Source: an uncultured Phocaeicola sp.
GTDB lineage: Bacteria > Bacteroidota > Bacteroidia > Bacteroidales > Bacteroidaceae
Assembly: GCA_944319745.1 (NCBI GenBank)
Contig: CALUET010000022.1
Coordinates: forward strand, 180,847 to 244,846
Direction: 5' to 3'
DNA length: 64,000 nucleotides
Below, piece by piece: positions 56,110-64,000 of this stretch. Positions within the stretch are counted from its first letter, which is position 1. The number at the start of each line of letters is the position of its first letter. Made by a program: the position numbers and the translations under genes. The notes under the pieces were generated by a model that ran no database searches, was not told the DNA's origin, and saw only the letters and a program-made list of their open reading frames with translations.

Positions 56110-57339
56110 TTATTTGTCTGCTTTTAAGAATAAAGCATCTGTCAGTCTTTTATAATTTTCATACATAATTTCTGCCGTATAACATTTTTCATAAACCAGC
56201 CTTCCCTGCGCTCCCAGTTTCCTGCATTCCCCTTCTGCGCGTAACAGTCTTACAATCTCGCCAGAAAGATTATGCTCAAATCTGTCTGTATCTCCCCGAT
56301 GTCCTATTTCAGCGACACCAGCATTGAGACCGTCCATAAACATCTCTGTCAAATTAAAACCGTCCGTCGTTATCACAGGAATCCGATGCATCATCAATTC
56401 GATTCCCCAATAACAACACTGTTCCGTATAAGAAGGTAAAACTCCAATATCGGTTATTTTCAACCATTTATCCAATTCTTTTTTCGGGATATGCCCCGTA
56501 AAAATAATTCTGGAGGCAGCATCTCCTGTCAAAGACAAGACCTTTGGCACGTCCATTACGAAACCTGCTATCACCAAACGGCATTCTGGATACGCCTGCA
56601 AAACCTGTCCGAAACATCGAATTAGCGAATGAATTCCTTTCATATAGTGTACCCTGCCCGCAAACAAAAGAATCTTTTCATGCTCAGACAAAAATTTATC
56701 AGCCCGTATTTCACGTTTCACATCTTCGCTCACGGGAGAATAAGTATCCTTCAACCCGTTAGGTATCAAATATATTTTCTCTGGTTCTATTTTATAAACA
56801 TCGGTTAACACACGATATGTTCCTCTTGCCAACACGATAACGGCATCAACCAACGCATACATAGCTTGCTCCGCCTTAAAAGATTTCCGAACCGTCGCAT
56901 ATGTCTCCAACTCCCCTTCTTTCGGCCCGGAAGTGACAATTTCTTTCAATTTCGCCGCATCTCCCCGCAACAACGCCGTCCATATCATGTCATGAATGGT
57001 AAATGTAAACTTGGATAACGGGAAACGTTTCTTCAAAACACGAATCAAATCGTCACAAGGGCTGTAATGTAACATAAAAAGGTTTTCTTCGGCATCCTTT
57101 ATATACAGCCCAAGAAACTTATCCATTATCTTAAAATAACAAGATGCCGGAAGCGGAGGCAACAAGATAACACGTACCCCGTTTTCTTCCCGAACAACAA
57201 ATGTCTTACAAGAAGCGCTATAACCCACTCGCGTTATGCGGGCACCCATCCGTTTGAATATGCCAATCAAGGCTTTAAGATATGTTCCTATCCCGTTTAT
57301 TCGGGAACTTGCATCATCATCTATAATAATAACATTCAT
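56110..57339 (-). CDS. GT4-type glycosyltransferase of the RiPP cluster
   Basis: A 409-residue GT-B enzyme. It has N-terminal RINGIGTYLKALIG (the Gly-rich acceptor-side loop), HYSPCDDL, IPNGLKDTYSP, ILLFAGRVHYMKG (nucleotide-sugar side), and the GT4 signature E-x7-E in SYTEQCCYWGIELMMHRIPVITTD. It resembles the glycosyltransferases seen beside radical SAM peptide maturases in Bacteroidetes (the TIGR04157-like group, from memory). The start at 57339 follows AGGGAG, a good ribosome site; the upstream ATG at 57363 overlaps the LanC-like stop as ATGA and is an alternative. Likely sugar acceptor: the core peptide. Confidence 0.85.
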   Translation of the reverse strand: MNVIIIDDDASSRINGIGTYLKALIGIFKRMGARITRVGYSASCKTFVVREENGVRVILLPPLPASCYFKIMDKFLGLYIKDAEENLFMLHYSPCDDLIRVLKKRFPLSKFTFTIHDMIWTALLRGDAAKLKEIVTSGPKEGELETYATVRKSFKAEQAMYALVDAVIVLARGTYRVLTDVYKIEPEKIYLIPNGLKDTYSPVSEDVKREIRADKFLSEHEKILLFAGRVHYMKGIHSLIRCFGQVLQAYPECRLVIAGFVMDVPKVLSLTGDAASRIIFTGHIPKKELDKWLKITDIGVLPSYTEQCCYWGIELMMHRIPVITTDGFNLTEMFMDGLNAGVAEIGHRGDTDRFEHNLSGEIVRLLRAEGECRKLGAQGRLVYEKCYTAEIMYENYKRLTDALFLKADK

Positions 57340-57359
57340 AGTCTCCCTTTCTTGTAAAA

Positions 57360-58046
57360 TCATTCATATGCATACAGCCATCCGGCCAGACCTTTTCTCA
57401 GGCTCAAAGACACCTTTTCCATATTCTCAAGAGAAGGTTTTTCTATGATAAATGAACGTATGTCCGGCGTATAGTCAACCCTCTTTCCACTACATATAAA
57501 ACCACGAAAAACATCAATCATTTTTTTCAAAGAATCAGATGATTTATCTTCTTCCACATCGGTTACGGCTGACTGTACATCGTCCAAGAAGTCGGAAGAA
57601 AAAGGGATATTCCCGTTTTGCATCAAAGAACCTTTCAATCGTATCAACACGTAATGCAATATTCCCTCCAATCCTGTTTCAAGAGACAAATCTTTCAGCC
57701 GATGTACACATACCTTCTCCATACGTTTATCTATTTCACCACAAACCAAATTCGTATCGCATTCCACATACCCTTTTTGTACCAAGTATTCTATTCCCCA
57801 TGCAATACCGGATAATCCCGTTGCAAAGTCAAATCCTGTTTTACATTCCACGTCATCCAGTATGCCGTCTGTCAACTCATCTCCCAAATCTGAGTACAAA
57901 GAACAACCCGTATATCGACCGTAATCGAATAAGGCTATGCCCAACCCCATCTTTCCATAAAGCAACCCAGGAGATTTCACCAGATATGCTTTCAAAAACA
58001 ACTGGTGAATTACCTGCTCTCTCTCTGTAAAAATGCACTCTTCCAT
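57360..58046 (-). CDS. Short LanC-like protein
   Basis: A 228-residue protein resembling the N-terminal half of lanthionine-synthetase-like (LanC) toroids: SPGLLYGKMGLGIALFDYGRYTG, then DFATGLSGIAWGIEYLVQKGYV, and a final SLRKGLAGWLYAYE. Full LanC cyclases are about 400 residues and hold zinc through a late Cys and a Cys-His pair; no CHG or WCxG motif is seen here, so it probably cannot activate Cys thiols. It might bind peptide or act as a partner protein. Seven bases after the exporter gene stop and coupled to the GT4 gene. Confidence 0.75.
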   Translation of the reverse strand: MEECIFTEREQVIHQLFLKAYLVKSPGLLYGKMGLGIALFDYGRYTGCSLYSDLGDELTDGILDDVECKTGFDFATGLSGIAWGIEYLVQKGYVECDTNLVCGEIDKRMEKVCVHRLKDLSLETGLEGILHYVLIRLKGSLMQNGNIPFSSDFLDDVQSAVTDVEEDKSSDSLKKMIDVFRGFICSGKRVDYTPDIRSFIIEKPSLENMEKVSLSLRKGLAGWLYAYE

Positions 58047-58053
58047 ATAGTTT

Positions 58054-60249
58054 TTAAGTATCCAATTCTAACTGGTTCTTAATCAAATTATAATAATGTC
58101 CCTTCCGCGCCGACAACTCTTTATGCGTTCCCTGCTCTACCAAACATCCTTTATCCAGTACAAGAATATTATCGGCGTCTTTCACTGTACTGAGCCGATG
58201 CGCTACAATAACCACCGTTTTTCCACGATAAAAATTCTTCAAGTTATTCATTATCATATATTCATTTTTCGTATCAAGAAAAGAAGTAGCTTCATCAAAA
58301 AATATAAAGTCAGGGTTTTTATATACTGCGCGCGCTATCAACAACCGCTGTTTCTGTCCCCCGCTCAATTCAATTCCCCTGTTCCCTATTTTTGTGTTAT
58401 ACTTCATGGGAAGCATCTCTATGAAATCGTCTATACAAGCTATCTTAGACGCCTCTTTTACTTTTTGATCATCCGGTTCCGCATCAGCAATAGCAATGTT
58501 CTCGGCGATGCTTCCACTAAAGATATAGCCGTCTTGCATCACAATACCGCACCTTTCTCTCCATTTATCAGATTCTATTCCACTCATTTTTTTGTCATCC
58601 AAATAAATATCCCCCTTCTGCGGATAATAAAATGAAAGCAATAATTTCAAAAGAGTGGTTTTCCCGCTTCCGCTTGTTCCCACAACAGCCGAAACTTGTC
58701 CTTTCGGAATGACCAGATTCAAGTCTTTCAATACATAAGGATTATATGTCCCGGGATATTTAAAAGACACGCCGGCCAGCATAATTCCTTTAGCTATCGC
58801 GGGAGGTGTTATCTTTTCGTTCGAATTTTCATCGGGCGTTTTCTGTATTTCAGACAGTCTGTCCAGACTATACTTAGCTTGTAAGAAAGAACGTGCCAAT
58901 GACATGATGCGGTTTACCGGTTCGCTTAACTGCCCCAATAAATAAGTAATGGTCATCAGTACACCGATTGTCATCTCACCGCTTATCACGAAATAAGAAC
59001 AAAATACTACGACAATAATGTCTTTTACCTTATTAATAGAGGAAATACCGATGGTGGAATAAAAATTCAAATACAAATCTTTCAACTGATACGTGTTGAT
59101 TTTTTCCTGTGTTTCCTTTACCTTATCTATTTTACAACGCTGGGCACTGTTTATCTTAATCTCGCGCATTCCCATCACCAATTCATAGATATTGCTTTTC
59201 CCCTCGGAAGATACGGCAAATTTTAAATAATCTATCATCTTCCGCTTTCGCGAAAAGAATGAGAACCAGCCAATGCAAAGAACGGAGAAAAACAGAAAAA
59301 TCAGAAATACCTGATAATTATAATAAATAAGAATAGCAGAGAATGCCACAAAATTTGTCACGACAAACAACACATTTATGGCCTCGTAAGTGAAAAAAGA
59401 TTTCAAATTGTCCTGGTCATCCACCAGTTGAATCAAATCAGAAGAGGCCTTCACATCAAAGAAACTGATAGGCAGTTTTATCAGTTTCTCCAAATAATCG
59501 GATAAAAATGTTACCCCCACGCTAAAACCTATTTTCGACAACACGATATTAGATAAACTGCCGGAGACAGCATAGCTGAAAAACAAAATAAATTGACAAA
59601 GAGCCAAAACCAATATCAAATGGAAATCTTTGCCGGCAATACCCTTATCTATGATCTGCTGGAAAAGCAAAGGGAATATCCAATTAAGCACCATCCCTAA
59701 AATGCTCAAAAGAACGACTGTCAGAAAACGCCGCCTATATTTACCTAATATTTCCCGAAATATACAGAGAATGTTCTCCATCCTTTCGCGCAAAGAAACC
59801 TTCCGGTCTTTTTTTTGAAAGAAAGCTTCCGTAGGGTCTACCACCAGTGCCACTCCCTTATTGTTGTTATCTAAAAAAGCTTTCCGGAAAAGTGTTCCCG
59901 GAATCTTTATCTTCCCAAAAGCCGGATCGGCTATATGAAAAAAATATTCTCCTTTTTTGCAGGAAACTTTATACAGCACCACATAATGTTCCTGTTTCCA
60001 ATAAAGTACAGAAGGCAATGGCATTTTTACGGCTTCTTCATCTGTAATCTTCAACAGCACGGTATCAAACCCCATTTGTTTCAGGCAAGAATCTATATCC
60101 AATAAAGTTACTCCCACTCTTGTCAAATTACACAATGATTTGACCGTCTCCACCGAATATTCGTTTTTATAATACTTACAAATCATCCGAATGCAGGCCG
60201 GCCCGCAATCATTCGAATCCAACTGATGAAAAAAAGGAAATCTATCCAT
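58054..60249 (-). CDS. Peptidase-containing ABC transporter (C39 leader peptidase, PCAT)
   Basis: A 731-residue protein that cuts the leader peptide and exports the core. N-terminal C39 peptidase (about 1-135) with Gln9, Cys15 in DSNDCGPAC, His88 in QEHYVVLY and Asp108 in IADPA, a complete catalytic set. Six-helix membrane domain about 165-450. ATPase domain about 490-725 with Walker A GTSGSGKTT, signature LSGGQKQR, Walker B FIFFDEATS and the His of VAHRLS. It overlaps the radical SAM gene end by eight bases. It is the natural partner of the GS leader site in the precursor at 61602-61850. Confidence 0.94.
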   Translation of the reverse strand: MDRFPFFHQLDSNDCGPACIRMICKYYKNEYSVETVKSLCNLTRVGVTLLDIDSCLKQMGFDTVLLKITDEEAVKMPLPSVLYWKQEHYVVLYKVSCKKGEYFFHIADPAFGKIKIPGTLFRKAFLDNNNKGVALVVDPTEAFFQKKDRKVSLRERMENILCIFREILGKYRRRFLTVVLLSILGMVLNWIFPLLFQQIIDKGIAGKDFHLILVLALCQFILFFSYAVSGSLSNIVLSKIGFSVGVTFLSDYLEKLIKLPISFFDVKASSDLIQLVDDQDNLKSFFTYEAINVLFVVTNFVAFSAILIYYNYQVFLIFLFFSVLCIGWFSFFSRKRKMIDYLKFAVSSEGKSNIYELVMGMREIKINSAQRCKIDKVKETQEKINTYQLKDLYLNFYSTIGISSINKVKDIIVVVFCSYFVISGEMTIGVLMTITYLLGQLSEPVNRIMSLARSFLQAKYSLDRLSEIQKTPDENSNEKITPPAIAKGIMLAGVSFKYPGTYNPYVLKDLNLVIPKGQVSAVVGTSGSGKTTLLKLLLSFYYPQKGDIYLDDKKMSGIESDKWRERCGIVMQDGYIFSGSIAENIAIADAEPDDQKVKEASKIACIDDFIEMLPMKYNTKIGNRGIELSGGQKQRLLIARAVYKNPDFIFFDEATSFLDTKNEYMIMNNLKNFYRGKTVVIVAHRLSTVKDADNILVLDKGCLVEQGTHKELSARKGHYYNLIKNQLELDT

Positions 60250-61543
60250 ACAATTGTTTGTTTCTGATAAACATATCCAGCCTGTCCAGGACCAATTCGT
60301 CTATACGTTCTTCCGACTCGAAAAGGCAATCTTTTTCTTGCCCCGCAGCTCTTGCCAGAAGATGCCGCGAACATCCTCCGCCACATAGGGGAGCGATACG
60401 GCAATTCTTACAAGCTCCATTTTTAAAGCGAATGTTCGCCCTGTCGTCTTGCGATTTCAGCCACACGATATTCCCGTTCTCATCCAGATAACCTTCCCGG
60501 TTGGCCTCAGTAAAATCGTTGGCCGTACACTTATACACATCGCCATTATAATTTATGACAGCGGTATTCCGCCTGTCGCCATAACAACCGTTACGAAGCA
60601 TGTTTACATCGTTAAATATAACGTTCGAACGCTTCTCGTCAAAATAATCCACCACCGTTCTGATTCCTTCCAGATCTTTGGAAAGTTCACGTTCCTGCCA
60701 TACCTGATGAAAATCGACAGTCAGGTAGTTCTTTTCCGCTTCAGACAATCCGCTCAAGTCATCGGCTATATCGGTCAGCGTACTTACGTTCTCCGAAGTA
60801 TAGTTTATGCGAAGACGTACGTTGATCCCTTTTTTCAGCAACAACATGACATTATTCAATATCAACGTATAAGTATCTTGACCTTTATAGCTATAACGGG
60901 TATTATTATGAGCCTCTTTCCCTCCGTCAAGCGTTATCTGGAAGTGCACATTCCCATATTCTGCCAAAGTATCTATTATTTCAGGGGTAAGCAGACCGCC
61001 GTTACTCGTAAAACCGATGCTTTTGAACGGTATATTATTATCTCTGCACAACTTGTCATGAAAACGAATAATAGGCAATACCACATCTTTAAAATAGAGC
61101 AAAGGCTCCCCGCCGAAAAAAGCAATAGGGAAGGATTGCAGCCGGGTATGCGTCTTGACAATATGTGTCATGTGCTTGAAAAGTCTGTTCAACGTGTCTT
61201 CCGACATCTTGGAACGTGGAACATGACTTTCATAACAATACCAGCATTTATAATTACAAGCCAACGTGGGGTTTATGATAATGAAATAATCTCTGTCATT
61301 ATTCACCACCTTTTGATTCAAACGCTGCAACGTTTGAAACTCATCAAAACCGTCTTCCACATAAAAGCCGTTATCGCATAACTGTTTGAACAGCGCCGGG
61401 CGTTCCGATTTCATCTTTTCCGGATCAGCCCATAGCGAATCATTCATTTTGCGAACGAACATAAACGTATCAGACAAGGCGTTGTATAACACATCCGTCT
61501 TGGATGATAATGAAATTAATGTATTATATAAACTTTTTTTCAT
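60242..61543 (-). CDS. Radical SAM/SPASM peptide maturase
   Basis: A 433-residue radical SAM enzyme predicted to modify the precursor peptide. The cluster motif ACNYKCWYCYE (CxxxCxxC, residues 96-103 from the chosen start) follows an N-terminal region of about 90 residues that may hold a peptide-recognition fold. The FFGGEPLLY and ITLDGG motifs fit the barrel. The SPASM-type C-terminus carries NGCYGDRR, VYKCTAND, ACKNCRIAPLCGGGCSRH and KDCLF, enough Cys for two auxiliary Fe-S clusters, as in sactipeptide and related maturases. The ATG at 61543 (MKKSLYNTL) is preferred to 61576, which lies in a stem-loop. Confidence 0.9.
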   Translation of the reverse strand: MKKSLYNTLISLSSKTDVLYNALSDTFMFVRKMNDSLWADPEKMKSERPALFKQLCDNGFYVEDGFDEFQTLQRLNQKVVNNDRDYFIIINPTLACNYKCWYCYESHVPRSKMSEDTLNRLFKHMTHIVKTHTRLQSFPIAFFGGEPLLYFKDVVLPIIRFHDKLCRDNNIPFKSIGFTSNGGLLTPEIIDTLAEYGNVHFQITLDGGKEAHNNTRYSYKGQDTYTLILNNVMLLLKKGINVRLRINYTSENVSTLTDIADDLSGLSEAEKNYLTVDFHQVWQERELSKDLEGIRTVVDYFDEKRSNVIFNDVNMLRNGCYGDRRNTAVINYNGDVYKCTANDFTEANREGYLDENGNIVWLKSQDDRANIRFKNGACKNCRIAPLCGGGCSRHLLARAAGQEKDCLFESEERIDELVLDRLDMFIRNKQLYG

Positions 61544-61559
61544 ATCAGAATCTTTTAAA

Positions 61560-61590
61560 CAAAGGTTATCTTCCATTGAGATAACCTTTG
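61560..61590 (-). terminator. Stem-loop between precursor and maturase genes (possible attenuator)
   Basis: 11-bp perfect stem CAAAGGTTATC/GATAACCTTTG (61560-61570 with 61580-61590), nine-base loop, followed on the minus strand by TTTAAAAG. A weak U-tract suggests partial termination, which would keep precursor mRNA above that of the enzymes. Confidence 0.55.
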
Positions 61591-61601
61591 CATTCCATTA
61601 A

Positions 61602-61850
61602 TTAAAGACACAAGAGATTCATGCCTCCACTTCCGCCGCTTCCACCGCTTTCGCCGGTATTTCCACATCCCAATACAGTGTTACAATCACAATTGTTTCC
61701 ATTACACTTGCAATTGTTTCCCGTGCCATAAAATCCACTTCCGCCGGAAGATCCCAGAAGCATTAAAGCTTCTTCATTCTCTACAAGCTCTACTTTTTCA
61801 AGCTCGTCTACAAATGCTTTAACGCGGCCAAATTTATTTTCCATGACCAT
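61602..61850 (-). CDS. RiPP precursor peptide, Cys/Gly-rich, GS-type leader site
   Basis: An 82-residue peptide. The leader (1-34) is acidic and hydrophobic (ENKFGRVKAFVDELEKVELV) and ends EALMLLGS, which aligns with C39-type leaders as Glu at -8, Leu at -4, Gly at -2 and Ser at -1. The predicted core (35-82) starts SGGSGFYGTG, contains the tandem repeat GNNCKCN-GNNCDCN, and ends GGSGGMNLLCL. It has six Cys (47, 49, 54, 56, 62, 81), ten or more Gly and several Ser. ATGs at 61850 and 61844 are both possible. Flanked by an outer-membrane protein gene upstream and the maturase downstream. Product structure is unknown. Confidence 0.85.
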   Translation of the reverse strand: MVMENKFGRVKAFVDELEKVELVENEEALMLLGSSGGSGFYGTGNNCKCNGNNCDCNTVLGCGNTGESGGSGGSGGMNLLCL

Positions 61851-61907
61851 AATTTTTTAATTGTTCCTACTCTGTCCAGGTTTTTCGGATTCCACCTTTA
61901 TCTTTAT

Positions 61908-64000
61908 TTATTGAAAGCTCTTACCCACACGGTCTTTAATACCCTCGTTAGAGCCCTTTCTGTTTTTATTGGTTTCTCTCACTTTCTTATTACCGAAAGT
62001 ATATGAGAACCGAATACCAACTCGATAATTATGATTCGACATATATTGAGTATTTACCAAGAAGTCATTTTCCATCACCGTTTTCCTTGTTCCTGAAATT
62101 TCCCCATCTCCCCAATATCCTGTCAACTGGCCATATAAGCTTAAGGAAAAATCTTTGATAGTTGTTCTTAATGCTGCATACCCACTAAGAGATGCCGGCA
62201 CTTCAGTATACCCACTTTTTTCTTTTGAATGGAATTCGCCTATGAGATCAAATCGGATATTCTGTTTTGGGAACAACAGAAAACTATTGGTGAAATTCGC
62301 GCTGGCAAGGTGACGTCTGTAATTCAATCCACCGGATTCTGTCATCCCATTCATGTCAAACCAAGCATAATTTGCTCGCATATTCAGCGCACCCCTGTTA
62401 TTTAAATATGAGAGATTTCCCCAGAAACCCACACCCACATAATGACGTTTACCGATATTTTCCGGCTTGTTTTCCACCATACCGTTACCTACATCATTTT
62501 GAATGGTCGTTCTTATGTCATCCATCAACTGATACTGAAGATAAAGGCCATAACTGGAACAAAACACATACGATATTTCCGTAAAAAATGTTTTGGTCGG
62601 TTGTAAATAAGGATTTCCTACACTATATTCTGTGGGAGAATCTCTCCGCCGGTACGGATTTAAATCATAAAATGACGGACGGGATAAACTATAACTAACA
62701 CTGTAGTTAAGAGTGCTGCTCCCTGAAAATCTATAGAATAGATTTAATACAGGAAATACTCTGAAATAGTCCGTCTCATAAGATGTATTCTGTCGGGATT
62801 CCTCTCCTTTATAATTCGTATATTCTAAACTCGCCGACAAGATTGTAGCAAAATTCGTTGTCCACCATTTATTAAGGTCAAAAAACAAACTTGGAGCAAA
62901 TTCTTTTATTTTATAATTACTGCCTATCTGAGAATCAAAAATAAAGTCATTTCCATTCCAGTTCCAATATTGATCGTTTGTCCTGATATAAGAATAATAG
63001 CCCTTTGCCCCAAAATCATATGTGAAACTATCGTCTGTTTTGCCTCCAAATTCCACCTTAGCCGAATAGACATTACTCTTTTGAGGAACATTTTGCTGCT
63101 CCTTCAGATACAAAGACTGGACGGATCCTTGCTCGTCCACATTATTCATTTCATTAGTAACCTTTTGCCCATAATTATTATACAAATAATCCACATCGAC
63201 ATTAAAATATCTTTTTCCATCTTTGGCGCGGGACTGATAATTCAAATTGGCCGCAACATTTTGCACATCTCCATCTCTATCGCTCAAAGACGAAATGCGT
63301 TGCTTCGTATGACTGTAAACAGACAGACCTTCGGCATCGGTATTATTACCCGAGAAATTTGCCCCCGCATTAATTCCCAAGCTACGTCTATCGGAAAATT
63401 GGTATACTCCAATAAAACTCACGTTACCAAACATTCCTTTTGAATGAGTGGCATTCGTACGGTTCAACGTGTAGTTCTCGCGCAAATACCGCGTTTCATA
63501 CATATCGTCAACCTTGAATCGATTCTCACCCCACTGTGCCGCAAGAAAACTGCTCCACTTGTTTTTGGTATAATCCATACTTAAACTCACCTGTTCCGAA
63601 ACCTCTCCAGTTTCTACATATACACCACCATTCAAAAAGCCTCTCACTCCTTCGTACTCCTTTTTTTTCAACGTGATGGACAAGACACTGCCCGCACCAT
63701 CATATTTTGCACCTGGATAACGAATAACTTCCACACTCTTTATATCCTTTGCAGGCAGGGATTTTAAATAGGAGGCCAACATTTGCCCGCTATAAGGCAG
63801 TTTTCTATTATTTACATAAACTACCGGAGTACCTCGCCCTATAACGTCAGGCAACTCATTCTGATTTATCATCATCATCGGGACAAACCGCAAAGCTTCC
63901 AACGCATTGTCGTCTTTCAACGGATTTTCATCCATGTTATAAATCAACCCCGTGGGCGTTAGTGACACGGCCTGGCGTTTGGCCGTAACAACTACCTCCC
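61908..64000 (-). CDS. TonB-dependent receptor-type outer-membrane beta-barrel protein (N-terminus beyond window)
   Basis: At least 697 residues of a large outer-membrane protein; the frame continues past base 64000. The visible start reads EVVVTAKRQAVSLTPTG, the end of a TonB-box or plug region. Next come RFVPMM, GRGTPVVYVNNRKL and SVEVIRYPGAKYDGAGSVLSIT, a plug pattern, then a beta-barrel with the NPYRRRDSPTEYSVGNPYLQPTKT motif of the outer membrane beta-barrel family (PF14905-like). No SusD gene adjoins. Only 57 bases, without a terminator, separate it from the precursor gene, so it likely belongs to the RiPP operon as receptor, exit channel or immunity factor; the role is inferred. Confidence 0.88.
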   Translation of the reverse strand, partial: EVVVTAKRQAVSLTPTGLIYNMDENPLKDDNALEALRFVPMMMINQNELPDVIGRGTPVVYVNNRKLPYSGQMLASYLKSLPAKDIKSVEVIRYPGAKYDGAGSVLSITLKKKEYEGVRGFLNGGVYVETGEVSEQVSLSMDYTKNKWSSFLAAQWGENRFKVDDMYETRYLRENYTLNRTNATHSKGMFGNVSFIGVYQFSDRRSLGINAGANFSGNNTDAEGLSVYSHTKQRISSLSDRDGDVQNVAANLNYQSRAKDGKRYFNVDVDYLYNNYGQKVTNEMNNVDEQGSVQSLYLKEQQNVPQKSNVYSAKVEFGGKTDDSFTYDFGAKGYYSYIRTNDQYWNWNGNDFIFDSQIGSNYKIKEFAPSLFFDLNKWWTTNFATILSASLEYTNYKGEESRQNTSYETDYFRVFPVLNLFYRFSGSSTLNYSVSYSLSRPSFYDLNPYRRRDSPTEYSVGNPYLQPTKTFFTEISYVFCSSYGLYLQYQLMDDIRTTIQNDVGNGMVENKPENIGKRHYVGVGFWGNLSYLNNRGALNMRANYAWFDMNGMTESGGLNYRRHLASANFTNSFLLFPKQNIRFDLIGEFHSKEKSGYTEVPASLSGYAALRTTIKDFSLSLYGQLTGYWGDGEISGTRKTVMENDFLVNTQYMSNHNYRVGIRFSYTFGNKKVRETNKNRKGSNEGIKDRVGKSFQ

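Noticed and set aside
60449-61381. 310-residue plus-strand ORF opposite the radical SAM gene
   Set aside because: Antisense to conserved radical SAM and SPASM motifs; no recognisable domain.
61602-61850. Cleavage of the precursor after the GG pair at residues 36-37
   Set aside because: Conserved Glu and Leu leader positions fall at wrong distances; cleavage after Ser34 fits the C39 pattern better, though trimming is possible.

Overview
The window looks like a chromosomal segment of a member of the Bacteroidales (Bacteroides/Parabacteroides type). The evidence is the repeated -7 promoter motif TAnnTTTG (sometimes with a TTTG about 20 bases upstream), almost no Shine-Dalgarno sequences, lineage-typical proteins (DUF4831, DUF3256, BT_3928-like, DUF1599), many exported glycoside hydrolases, and a TonB-type outer-membrane protein. 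Genus is not settled by the sequence. I see no tRNA, rRNA, CRISPR array or insertion sequence.

Layout. 1-1614 (+): 3' part of an NAD(P)HX dehydratase gene and a DUF4831 gene. 1654-7138 (-): a tightly overlapped complete biotin operon, bioB-A-F-G-C-D, preceded by a leader ORF (7173-7595) whose last codons form an intrinsic terminator in front of bioB, with a well-matched promoter further upstream. 7963-8964 (+): malate dehydrogenase. 9062-10648 (-): a GH76 lipoprotein. 10890-14865 (-): a TolC/HlyD/MFS tripartite efflux operon with a palindromic candidate operator upstream. 15176-17311 (+): DNA primase. 17355-21140 (-): a housekeeping cluster of DUF1599, a DoxX-like membrane protein, tpiA, a SPOR protein and folE. 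21256-22158 (-): a LysM/M23 peptidase. 22505-28321 (-): lgt, a GH36 alpha-galactosidase, a sugar permease, a fructokinase and a DUF3256 protein.

28420-51259 is a carbohydrate region: an MBL-fold lipoprotein, GH76 and GH78 on the plus strand, then on the minus strand a GH38-like protein, GH92, GH43, GH125, a GH127/GH146-like enzyme, GH2, GH97 and a canonical GH38. The mannosidases (GH76, GH38, GH92, GH125) together with rhamnosidase-, galactosidase- and arabinosidase-type enzymes suggest attack on a branched mannose-containing glycan. There is no SusC/SusD pair, HTCS or ECF regulator in the region. 51441-55326 holds a hotdog thioesterase, metY and a membrane-anchored MutS-like ATPase.

55395-64000 (-) is the most interesting part: a ribosomal peptide (RiPP) cluster. 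In transcription order it has an outer-membrane beta-barrel protein (cut by the window end), an 82-residue cysteine/glycine-rich precursor peptide, a hairpin that could attenuate transcription, a radical SAM/SPASM maturase, a C39-peptidase ABC exporter, a short LanC-like protein, a GT4 glycosyltransferase and a GT32-type glycosyltransferase. Together they predict a leader peptide cut after Gly-Ser and a radical-modified, possibly glycosylated, six-cysteine product that is exported. The product itself is unknown from sequence.
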